Source: Gemmatimonas sp. UBA2094
GTDB lineage: Bacteria; Gemmatimonadota; Gemmatimonadetes; Gemmatimonadales; Gemmatimonadaceae
Length of the DNA stretch: 8,002 nucleotides
Assembly (NCBI GenBank): GCA_002331565.1
Contig: DCZC01000052.1
Coordinates: 1 to 8,002 of the forward strand
Reading direction: 5' to 3'
In this document: piece by piece, positions 1 through 6,512 of the stretch
Layout: the number at the start of each line of letters is the position of its first letter
Numbering within the stretch: position 1 is the first letter of the stretch
Position numbers and translations under genes: made by a program
The notes under the pieces: generated by a model
What the model was told of the DNA's origin: nothing
What the model saw: only the letters and a program-made list of their open reading frames with translations
Database searches by the model: none

Positions 1-330
1 CCCGCTGGCGGCGACGAGCGAACGGAGTGCACCGGCCACCTGGAGCGGTGTACCGGTGGTCGCCTCGATGCACCGGGCGAACGGCACCCTCGTGGAGGCC
101 GGCAAAGCCAGCGAGGCCAGCCAGACTTTGGCCGCGGCTGCGCGCGCCGCGCGGTCGCCGGGAGGCAACGTGTCGCTCGCCGAGACGCCTTGGGCGAGCC
201 GCGCCGTCAGCAGTGCCGCCAACGCGACCTCACGTCCGCCGCCGAGCGGAAGACGCCCCGCCAGCGAGGCCAGCGCCGGGAAGGGGAAACGCAGCGCCTC
301 GAGGGCGTAGGGAAGGGGTTCACTCAGCAC
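1..330 (-). CDS. Unrecognised protein, N-terminal 110 residues (partial)
   Basis: I do not recognise this protein. The minus strand reads open from a GTG at 330 to the left edge, giving 110 residues with no stop. Third positions are strongly G/C-rich, as in the real genes of the window. GTG is the first usable start: reading upstream in frame there is no ATG, GTG or TTG before a TGA near 405. The product begins VLSEPLPYALEALRFPF and is rich in Ala, Leu, Arg and Pro, as expected of a soluble helical protein. I see no signal peptide, membrane segment or catalytic motif. The gene is divergent from the PorX-like gene, and a TACCTT hexamer lies 6 nt before its start. The C-terminal part lies outside the window. 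A spurious open frame in GC-rich DNA is the main alternative, though no competing gene occupies this stretch. Confidence 0.6.
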   Translation of the reverse strand, partial: MLSEPLPYALEALRFPFPALASLAGRLPLGGGREVALAALLTARLAQGVSASDTLPPGDRAARAAAAKVWLASLALPASTRVPFARCIEATTGTPLQVAGALRSLVAASG

Positions 331-336
331 GAACGA

Positions 337-342
337 AAGGTA
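337..342 (-). promoter_or_regulatory. Candidate -10 element of the left-edge gene
   Basis: On the minus strand TACCTT is preceded by TGC, an extended -10 layout, and followed by 6 nt and then the GTG start. It matches the TANNNT form seen in leaderless bacterial genes. No -35 element is evident. Support comes mainly from the same hexamer recurring before the other transcription-unit starts in this window. Confidence 0.4.
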
Positions 343-412
343 GCACGGGCGAGCAAGCGCCGGGGGAGCGTCCCGCCACCCGCCGGTCTGAATCCGACGG
401 GCTCACCCCGTG

Positions 413-418
413 TATCTT
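413..418 (+). promoter_or_regulatory. Candidate -10 element of the porX-like operon
   Basis: TATCTT is followed by 5 nt and then the ATG at 424, which would place transcription initiation at or next to the A of the start codon (leaderless mRNA). A TG dinucleotide directly precedes it. A convincing -35 box is absent. The spacing is identical to that of the tyrS candidate on the other strand at 6452-6457. Confidence 0.45.
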
Positions 419-423
419 TCAGT

Positions 424-1986
424 ATGGGACAACCGGCAAAAACCATCCTGTGGGTGGACGACGAAGCGGATCTCCTCGAGCCCCACAGGCTCCTGCTGGG
501 TGACAAGGGTTATGTGGTGCAGACGGCGCTCAACGCCGACGACGCGCTCGAGCTGCTGCGCCGGCACCCGTACGACCTCGTGCTGCTCGACGAGCAGATG
601 CCCGGCACTCGCGGGCTCGACGCCTATCGCGACATCCGGGAACTCGCGCCCGCGCTCCCCGTCGTGATGGTTACCAAGAGCGAAGAGGACGCCACGCTCA
701 AGGAAGCCATCGGCGCGAACATTCGCGATTACCTCGTGAAGCCCGTGACGCCGCGGCAGGTGCTGTCGGTGATCACGAAGATTCTCGATGGCCCGCTCAT
801 CCGGTCGCAGGCCATGGCGCGCGCGTTCGTGGAACGCTTCCGGGCCATCGAAGCCGAACGCTACGCCAATCTCGACTGGCGCGGCTGGATCGACCGGTTT
901 GCCGAGTTGATACAGTGGGACGTCGATCTCGCGGACGCCGGTGAACTGGGCCTGCACGAATCGCTGCGCGGCCTGTACCCGGACATGCACCGCGCCTTCA
1001 CGGAATTCATGCGCACCGAGTATCCGCGCTGGCTGCGCGAGCTCGATGGCGACCGCCCCCCCCTCTCGGTGGATGTCGTCACCGAGTTCGTCCTCCCGGT
1101 CCTGCAGCGCGATCGCAAGGTGATCTTCGTGGTCATCGACTGCCTGCGCCTGGATCAGTGGCGCGCGCTCGAACCGTCGCTCGCCTCGCTGTTCGAGGTC
1201 GAGACCACGCACTACTACTCGATTCTCCCCACCGCCACGCCGTACGCGCGCAATGCGCTGTTCAGCGGGCTGTTTCCGGGAGAGATTGCGGCGCGCTTTC
1301 CCGACTGGTGGGGTGAGCGCGACGACGAAGCGCTCAATGCGCACGAGAAGGAACTGCTCACCGCGCATCTCGAGGAGCTGCAGGTACAGGCGCCCGTCCG
1401 CTATCAGAAGATCACCACCACCTCCGACGCGGACGACCTCGAGCGGCATCTCCCCGCGGCGATCGCCGGGGAGGGGGTGCATGCGTTCGTGTTCAATTTC
1501 GTGGACATGCTTACGCACGGCCGGTCGGAGAGCATGATCCTGTTCGAGGTGGCGCGCGATGAAATCGCCCTGCGCGCGCTCACGCGCCAGTGGTTCGAGC
1601 GGTCGGCGCTGCACACGCTGCTCAAGGAGGCCTCGCGCCGGAACATCTCGGTGGTAGTGACCAGCGATCACGGGGCGTTGCACTGCAACACGCCCGCGAC
1701 CGTGTTTGCGAAGCGTGATGCCACCGCCAATCTCCGCTACAAGTTCGGCGAGGATATTCGCGCCGAACGCAGCGAACAGGCGTTGCTCTACGCCAACCCC
1801 GACGACCTGCGCCTGCCGCATCGCGGGCCCGGCAACAACACGCTCATGGCGGCCGGTGACACGTTCTTCGTGTACCCCACCAAGCTGCGTGAGTACCAGA
1901 GCCGGTATCGTGGCTCGTTCCTGCACGGCGGCGTGTCCCCCGAGGAGTGCATCCTGCCCGTGGCACTGCTCACGCCCAAACGCTGA
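424..1986 (+). CDS. porX: PorX-like response regulator with PglZ (alkaline phosphatase superfamily) domain
   Basis: This 520-residue protein matches the size and domain order of PorX. Residues 6-120 form a two-component receiver domain: acidic pocket D12/D13, phospho-acceptor D56 in LLDEQMP, switch T84 and K106 in LVKP. A helical linker covers about 120-220. From about 225 a PglZ domain of the alkaline phosphatase superfamily has a complete apparent metal-binding set: D239 (VVIDCLRLDQW), a candidate Thr nucleophile T270 or T272 (ILPTATPYARN), D361 and H365 (VDMLTHGRSE), D415 and H416 (TSDHG), and H501 (LHGG). In Bacteroidetes PorX acts with the kinase PorY in type IX secretion control, and its PglZ domain has been reported to hydrolyse oligonucleotides. 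An active enzyme here is inferred. The ATG at 424 begins just before the first receiver strand; longer in-frame starts would overlap the divergent gene. No DNA-binding domain or partner kinase is visible. The exporter gene starts 2 nt after the stop. Confidence 0.93.
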   Translation: MGQPAKTILWVDDEADLLEPHRLLLGDKGYVVQTALNADDALELLRRHPYDLVLLDEQMPGTRGLDAYRDIRELAPALPVVMVTKSEEDATLKEAIGANIRDYLVKPVTPRQVLSVITKILDGPLIRSQAMARAFVERFRAIEAERYANLDWRGWIDRFAELIQWDVDLADAGELGLHESLRGLYPDMHRAFTEFMRTEYPRWLRELDGDRPPLSVDVVTEFVLPVLQRDRKVIFVVIDCLRLDQWRALEPSLASLFEVETTHYYSILPTATPYARNALFSGLFPGEIAARFPDWWGERDDEALNAHEKELLTAHLEELQVQAPVRYQKITTTSDADDLERHLPAAIAGEGVHAFVFNFVDMLTHGRSESMILFEVARDEIALRALTRQWFERSALHTLLKEASRRNISVVVTSDHGALHCNTPATVFAKRDATANLRYKFGEDIRAERSEQALLYANPDDLRLPHRGPGNNTLMAAGDTFFVYPTKLREYQSRYRGSFLHGGVSPEECILPVALLTPKR

Positions 1987-1988
1987 TC

Positions 1989-3920
1989 ATGGCCACCGGA
2001 TCGTACCGCACGCCGGGCCCGGTGCTCTGGCGACGGCTGTGGCGCTTCGTGGGACCGCACACGGGCAAGCTGTTCCTCGTCGTGCTCTTCAATGCGCTCG
2101 CCGCGTTCGCCGACGTGTTTTCGTTCGCGCTGCTGGTGCCGTTCTTCAACGCGTTCTTCAAGTCCGACTCGCTGCTCCCGCAGAGCGGCACCGTCGGCCG
2201 TGTGCTCGACGCCACCATCGGCTTCCTGCTCGACGAGAACAAGCGCCAGGAATCGCTGCGCAACGTGCTGCTCATCGTCATCGCCGCGGTGACGCTCAAG
2301 AACACGCTGGTGTGGCTGGCCGGTCAGGTGGGGGTGAAGCTGCAGGAGTTCGTGGTGCGCGATCTGCGCAACACGCTGTACGCCCATCTGCTGCGTCTTC
2401 CGCTGCCGTGGTTCACGCGCAACAAGGTGGGGCAGGTGATCGCGCGCGTGCTCAACGACACGGGCAATGCCAAGATCGTCGTGACCGAACTGGTCACGCG
2501 ATCGCTGTGGAGTGGCGCCCAGCTGTTTGCCACCCTCGTCGCGATGTTCGCGACGTCGTGGCGTCTGTCGCTGGCGGCGCTCGTGATTGCCCCGGTCACC
2601 ATCGGGGCCATCCAGCCGGTGCTGCGCAAGCTGCGCAAGGGATACAGCCGGCTGGGCAACGAGCAGGGCGAGATGACCAGTCTCGTGCAGGAAGTGGTGA
2701 GCGGGGTGCGTCTGGTGAAATCCTACCGTGCGGAAGCGCGCGAGGAGGCGAAGTTCACCGACAGGAACAACGCGTTCGCGCGCGGGTTCGTGCGGGTGGG
2801 GCGTCTCGCCCTGCTGTCGGGGCCCATCACCGAAACGCTCGGTACCTTCACGGCGGTCGTGATTCTGTGGTACGGCGCGCAGCTGGTGCTCGTGGAGGGC
2901 ACGCTCACCGGCGCCGAGTTGCTGGTGTTCCTCGTACAAGTCATGCGCCTGCTGCAGCCCCTCAAGCAGCTGTCGCAGACCCCGGCGGCGGCGCAGCAGT
3001 CGCTCGCCAGCGCCGAGCGGGTATTCGAGATCCTCGACGTGACGGCGGAAACGGTGGCCGACAAGGGCACGCGCACGCAGGTCACGTTCGATCGGGACAT
3101 CGTGTTCGAGGACGTGGGCTTCCAGTACGATGGCGGGGCCGCGGCGCTGAGCGCTGTGCGTTTCACCGCGCACAAAGGTGAGGTGATCGCCCTCGTCGGC
3201 GCGAGTGGGGCCGGCAAGAGCACGCTGGTCGATCTGCTGCCGCGGTTCCTCGACCCCACATCCGGGCGCATCACCCTCGACGGTGTAGACCTGCGTGACA
3301 TCCGGCTCGACGCGCTCCGTGCGCTCACGGGCATCGTGAGTCAGGACACCGTGCTCTTCAACGACACCGTGCGGGCGAACGTGGCGTTCGGTCGCCCCGA
3401 CGCCACCAGCGCGCAGCTCGAGTCGGCCGCACGGGCCGCGAATGCGCTGGCGTTCATCGAGGCGCTCCCCGATGGCTGGGACACGAACCTCGGGGAGCGT
3501 GGCACGCGGCTGTCCGGTGGACAACGGCAGCGTCTCGCCATCGCGCGCGCCCTGCTATCCGATCCGCCCATACTCATCCTCGACGAAGCCACGTCGGCGC
3601 TCGATGTCGAAAGCGAGCGGCTCGTGCAGGAAGCCATCGACCGGTTGCTCGAGGGGCGCACCGTGTTCGTGATCGCGCATCGCCTCGCCACCATCCAGCA
3701 CGCCAACCGCATCCTCGTGCTCGATGGCGGCCGTCTCGTCGAGGAGGGCACCCACGAGGCGCTCCTGCTGCGCGGCGGTGCGTACGCCCGCCTGTACGCG
3801 ATGCAGTTCGACCGGCGCTCCGGGGAGGAGCTCGTCGGCGATGGGTTTGGGGTGGTAGAACCGGACACCACGGCATCGGCCGCGGACACCGCGGTCATCG
3901 AGCCGACCACACCCGCCTGA
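1989..3920 (+). CDS. MsbA-type ABC exporter, fused permease and ATPase
   Basis: This 643-residue half-transporter would act as a homodimer in the inner membrane. The N-terminal exporter-type membrane domain has about six helices (near 27-56, 90-112, 172-188, 193-210, 276-300 and 307-328). The ATPase domain starts near 365: A-loop aromatic Y380, Walker A GASGAGKST (404-412), Q-loop Q452, signature LSGGQ (508-512), Walker B ILILDEATSALD with catalytic E533, and switch H564 in IAHRLAT. All key residues are present, so it should hydrolyse ATP. Relatives export lipid A, lipids, peptides or drugs; the cargo is not readable here. An acidic, Thr/Ala-rich tail of about 40 residues follows the ATPase and looks disordered. 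The ATG at 1989 lies 2 nt after the porX-like stop, implying co-transcription and perhaps translational coupling. No Shine-Dalgarno precedes it. An in-frame start at 1947 would overlap the upstream gene by 40 nt and adds no recognisable sequence. Confidence 0.93.
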   Translation: MATGSYRTPGPVLWRRLWRFVGPHTGKLFLVVLFNALAAFADVFSFALLVPFFNAFFKSDSLLPQSGTVGRVLDATIGFLLDENKRQESLRNVLLIVIAAVTLKNTLVWLAGQVGVKLQEFVVRDLRNTLYAHLLRLPLPWFTRNKVGQVIARVLNDTGNAKIVVTELVTRSLWSGAQLFATLVAMFATSWRLSLAALVIAPVTIGAIQPVLRKLRKGYSRLGNEQGEMTSLVQEVVSGVRLVKSYRAEAREEAKFTDRNNAFARGFVRVGRLALLSGPITETLGTFTAVVILWYGAQLVLVEGTLTGAELLVFLVQVMRLLQPLKQLSQTPAAAQQSLASAERVFEILDVTAETVADKGTRTQVTFDRDIVFEDVGFQYDGGAAALSAVRFTAHKGEVIALVGASGAGKSTLVDLLPRFLDPTSGRITLDGVDLRDIRLDALRALTGIVSQDTVLFNDTVRANVAFGRPDATSAQLESAARAANALAFIEALPDGWDTNLGERGTRLSGGQRQRLAIARALLSDPPILILDEATSALDVESERLVQEAIDRLLEGRTVFVIAHRLATIQHANRILVLDGGRLVEEGTHEALLLRGGAYARLYAMQFDRRSGEELVGDGFGVVEPDTTASAADTAVIEPTTPA

Positions 3921-3940
3921 CCTCGACCCCGACCTTCACC

Positions 3941-5086
3941 ATGCTCGACACCCGTACGCTTCGCGCGACGCAGTACGCCTGGATGGCGGACGATCCGGCG
4001 ATCTATCTGAACGCCGCATCCGTGGGCCCGATGCCGCAGGCGGCCGTGGATGTGGCAGACCGTTGGAGTGCCATGCGGGCCCGGCCACATGCGCTCCCGT
4101 TTCAGGACATGCTCGACAGTGCGGCGACGGCACGCGCGCAGTTCGCGGCCCTGGTCGGCGCCGACGCGGAAGAGATCGCGCTCATGCCCAACACCACGTA
4201 CGGGCTCAATCTCGCCGCGCGCGCGCTCCCGCTGCGTCCGGGAGTGATCCTCACCTTCGACGGGGAGTTCCCCAGTTGCGTGTATCCGTTTCAGGCACTG
4301 GGTTCGCGCGGCGTCGAGCTCGAGCTGGTGCCGCGCGTGCATGGCCTGCCGGATGAAGACACGCTCGTGCAGGCCATCGCACAGCGTGACGACGTGGTGG
4401 CGGTGGTGGTGAGCTGGACACAGTTCGCGAGCGGATACGTGGCGGACCTCGCGCGCATCGGGCACGCGTGCCGAGCCCGTGGCGTGTTCTTCATTGTCGA
4501 CGGCATTCAGGGATGCGGCGTGCGGCCCATCGATCTGCATGCGCTGCCCGTGGACATCTTTGCGAGTGGCGCGCAGAAGTGGCAGCTGGGGCCGTGGGGC
4601 ACCGGCTTCGTGTATGTGCGGCGCGAGCTCGTCACGACGCTGCAACCGTTCGATGTGGGCTGGGCGTGCATGAAGCGCAGCACGGACTATACGCGCCTCA
4701 CCGACTACGAATTCGACTTCTTCGACGACGCGCGCCGTTTCGAGGTGGTGACGCTTGCCTACCAGGATTTCGCCGTCGCGAACGCGAGCACCGCGCTGCT
4801 GCTCGAGCTGGGGGTGGCCAACGTGGCGGCGCACATCGAGGCGCTTACCGGTCGCATCGTCGACTGGGCACAGTCACGCCGCGACGTACGGCTCGTCACG
4901 CCGCCCGAGCCCGCGCGCCGCGCCGGGGTGGTGTCATTCGTCCCGGCGGCGCTCGACGCCATGGCCGCGCGCCTCACGGCGGCACACGTGAGCCATACCG
5001 TGCGGGAAGGCGCGATCAGGCTGTCGCCGCACGTCTACAACACGGCGGCGGAGATGGATGCGGTGGTGGGGGTGCTGGAGCGGTAG
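3941..5086 (+). CDS. Class-V aminotransferase-fold PLP-dependent enzyme
   Basis: This 381-residue protein has the fold-type I class-V layout shared by cysteine desulfurases, isopenicillin N epimerase-like enzymes and kynureninases. N84-T86 in NTTYGLN fits the cofactor phosphate contact. D187 in VDGIQG should pair with the pyridine nitrogen, with Q190 beside it. K213 in SGAQKWQLGPWGTGF is the Schiff-base lysine. The C-terminus carries IRLSPHVYNT, a common ending of the non-desulfurase branch. I do not find the catalytic-Cys loop of SufS/IscS enzymes, so iron-sulfur cluster work is unlikely; an aminotransferase, epimerase or lyase on a small amino acid is more plausible. The substrate is unknown. 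It is cytosolic, with no signal peptide. It follows the exporter gene by 20 nt with no clear Shine-Dalgarno and probably belongs to the same transcript. It ends convergently with tyrS. Confidence 0.88.
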   Translation: MLDTRTLRATQYAWMADDPAIYLNAASVGPMPQAAVDVADRWSAMRARPHALPFQDMLDSAATARAQFAALVGADAEEIALMPNTTYGLNLAARALPLRPGVILTFDGEFPSCVYPFQALGSRGVELELVPRVHGLPDEDTLVQAIAQRDDVVAVVVSWTQFASGYVADLARIGHACRARGVFFIVDGIQGCGVRPIDLHALPVDIFASGAQKWQLGPWGTGFVYVRRELVTTLQPFDVGWACMKRSTDYTRLTDYEFDFFDDARRFEVVTLAYQDFAVANASTALLLELGVANVAAHIEALTGRIVDWAQSRRDVRLVTPPEPARRAGVVSFVPAALDAMAARLTAAHVSHTVREGAIRLSPHVYNTAAEMDAVVGVLER

Positions 5087-5097
5087 GCACCGGTGCC
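5086..5097. repeat. 12-bp perfect palindrome at the convergent gene junction
   Basis: GGCACCGGTGCC reads the same on both strands. It begins on the last base of the PLP-enzyme stop codon and lies in the 40-bp gap before the tyrS stop. As RNA it could fold only into a short stem with a four-base loop, and no T-run follows on either strand, so a classical intrinsic terminator is not supported. It may be a chance GC-rich palindrome or a weak bidirectional transcript end. Confidence 0.3.
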
Positions 5098-5126
5098 GTT
5101 CCCCCGTTCCCCGCACCGCCCTCGCG

Positions 5127-6446
5127 TCAGGGCACGTGCACGAGCCCGAATTCGCGCTGCCCCTTCTTGATCAGCAGGTGACGACCGCGCAGCAGTCGGT
5201 CCTCGCCCACCACCTTGTCGGCCGCGCCAAGCTTGGTGCCGTTCACGCTGATGCCGCCCTGCTCGAGCAGACGCTTCGCCGCCCCGCGTGACGCGGCAAT
5301 GCCCAGGCGCGTGACACACTCCAACACGTCGATCCCCTCCGCCGGCGCGCCTTCGGCCGGCGGCGCATATTCGGCGAAGGGAATCTCGCTACGGAGGGCC
5401 GACAGGGCGGCGTCGGACAACCCCTGCGGATCGGCCTTCTCGAACAACAGCGCCGACACTTCCTGCGCGACCCGCGCCGACTCCACGCTGTGTACGCGCG
5501 CCGTGACGTCGAACGCCAACGCGCGCTGCGCCGCCCGCTTGCCCGCATCGGTGCGTACCGATTCGTCGAGGGCTTCGATCTCCTCGCGCGACAGCAGCGT
5601 ATAAAAACGCAGGTACCGCGACACGTCGCGGTCGTCGGCGCCCATCCAGAACTGGAAGAACCGGTACGGCGACGTGCGCTGCGGATCGAGCCACACGCTG
5701 CCGCCTCCGGTGCTCTTGCCGAACTTCGTACCGTCGGCATTGGTGATGAGCGGGAACGTGAGCGCGTGCGCTTCACTCCCCTGCGCCTTGCGGATGAGTT
5801 CGAGGCCGGCGGTGATGTTTCCCCACTGATCGCTGCCCCCCATCTGCAGCGTGACACCTTCCCGACGATGCAGCTCCAGGTAGTCGAACGCCTGCAGCAG
5901 CATGTAGGTGAACTCGGTGTACGAGATGCCGTTCTCGAGCCGGCTCTTCACCGAGTCCTTGGCCATCATGTAATTCACCGAGAAGTGCTTGCCCGTGTCG
6001 CGCAGGAACTCGATGAGGGAGATGGTGCACAGCCAATCGGCATTGTTGACCAGCTTCGCCGCATTCGGCCCCTCGAACTCGAGAAACTTGGCCAGCTGCA
6101 GCCGGATCGCCTCCGCGTTGGCGCCGATGGTCTCGAGATCCTGCAGATTGCGCTCGCTGCTGCGGCCGCTCGGATCACCGATCATCCCCGTGCCGCCACC
6201 CACGAGCGCGATGGGACGGTGCCCGGCGCGCTGCAGGTGCACCAGCCCCATGATGGGAATGAGGTTGCCCACGTGCAGGCTCGATGCGGTGGGGTCGAAG
6301 CCGACGTAGGCCGTGACCTGACCCGCGGCGAACGCGGCCGGCAGGCCTTCGGTGTGCTGGCTGAGGAGCTCGCGCCAAGCGAGTTCGGCGAGTGGCGCGG
6401 CGATGTCGGCAGACGCCGAGTCGGCGGGGGTGGTGATGGCGGACAT
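5127..6446 (-). CDS. tyrS: Tyrosyl-tRNA synthetase
   Basis: This cytosolic class I synthetase charges tRNA-Tyr with tyrosine using ATP. The 439-residue product has every landmark of the bacterial enzyme: a HIGH-type motif HVGN (58-61) in YVGFDPTASSLHVGNL, the substrate-pocket region GGGTGMIGDPSGRSSER (83-99), QMGGSDQWGN (201-210), a KMSKS-type loop KFGKS (241-245), and a C-terminal S4-like RNA-binding domain (about 370-430, including ISVNGTKLG). Length is slightly above the usual 400-425 because of an Ala-rich start and a Pro/Ala-rich linker near 350. The ATG at 6446 gives the normal N-terminus. The open frame extends further upstream to about 6824, but that part lies antisense to the PBP gene and does not look like synthetase sequence. 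TATCTT lies 5 nt before the start and there is no properly spaced Shine-Dalgarno, so a leaderless transcript and no T-box-type leader are likely. Confidence 0.97.
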   Translation of the reverse strand: MSAITTPADSASADIAAPLAELAWRELLSQHTEGLPAAFAAGQVTAYVGFDPTASSLHVGNLIPIMGLVHLQRAGHRPIALVGGGTGMIGDPSGRSSERNLQDLETIGANAEAIRLQLAKFLEFEGPNAAKLVNNADWLCTISLIEFLRDTGKHFSVNYMMAKDSVKSRLENGISYTEFTYMLLQAFDYLELHRREGVTLQMGGSDQWGNITAGLELIRKAQGSEAHALTFPLITNADGTKFGKSTGGGSVWLDPQRTSPYRFFQFWMGADDRDVSRYLRFYTLLSREEIEALDESVRTDAGKRAAQRALAFDVTARVHSVESARVAQEVSALLFEKADPQGLSDAALSALRSEIPFAEYAPPAEGAPAEGIDVLECVTRLGIAASRGAAKRLLEQGGISVNGTKLGAADKVVGEDRLLRGRHLLIKKGQREFGLVHVP

Positions 6447-6451
6447 ACCCC

Positions 6452-6457
6452 AAGATA
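6452..6457 (-). promoter_or_regulatory. Candidate -10 element of tyrS
   Basis: On the minus strand TATCTT is followed by GGGGT and then the ATG at 6446, the same 5-nt spacing as before the porX-like gene. A TG lies 2 nt upstream. This implies a leaderless or nearly leaderless tyrS mRNA. No -35 consensus is seen; the position where one would fall coincides with the CGGTACCG palindrome at 6472-6479. Confidence 0.45.
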
Positions 6458-6471
6458 AGCACCCGGCCCAA

Positions 6472-6479
6472 CGGTACCG
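6472..6479. promoter_or_regulatory. Palindrome CGGTACCG midway between divergent promoters
   Basis: This 8-bp perfect palindrome lies almost exactly midway between the candidate -10 hexamers of tyrS (6452-6457) and the PBP gene (6497-6502). With a 17-bp spacer, the -35 positions of both promoters would fall on it. It could be an operator or a shared polymerase contact, or simply chance; eight bases is short. Confidence 0.2.
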
Positions 6480-6496
6480 ATCCCACGCCTGGGGTG

Positions 6497-6502
6497 TACC
6501 TT
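6497..6502 (+). promoter_or_regulatory. Candidate -10 element of the PBP gene
   Basis: TACCTT preceded by TG lies 10 nt before the ATG at 6513, which would leave an untranslated leader of only a few bases. It is the same hexamer as at 337-342. The longer spacing makes this the weakest of the four candidates. Confidence 0.35.
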
Positions 6503-6512
6503 CCACCCTGTC

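Noticed and set aside
190..423. N-terminal extension of the PorX-like protein in the same frame
   Set aside because: It would overlap the divergent left-edge gene, has Arg/Gln-rich sequence without structure, and PorX proteins begin directly at the receiver domain, as with the ATG at 424.
403..1926. A 507-codon open frame on the minus strand
   Set aside because: It is fully antisense to the PorX-like gene, whose domains and catalytic residues are unmistakable. The translation is rich in His, Arg, Glu and Val without any motif, typical of an antisense shadow in GC-rich DNA.
1788..3524. A 578-codon open frame on the minus strand
   Set aside because: It spans the end of the PorX-like gene and most of the ABC exporter in antisense. 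Its composition (many His, Arg and Gln) has no recognisable domain.
3341..4834. A 497-codon open frame on the minus strand
   Set aside because: It is antisense to the ATPase domain and the PLP enzyme, and crosses two genes and their gap. Its second half reads as Ser/Arg-rich low-complexity sequence.
5087..5126. Intrinsic terminator between the convergent genes
   Set aside because: The GGCACCGGTGCC palindrome gives at most a very short stem, and no T-run follows in either direction.
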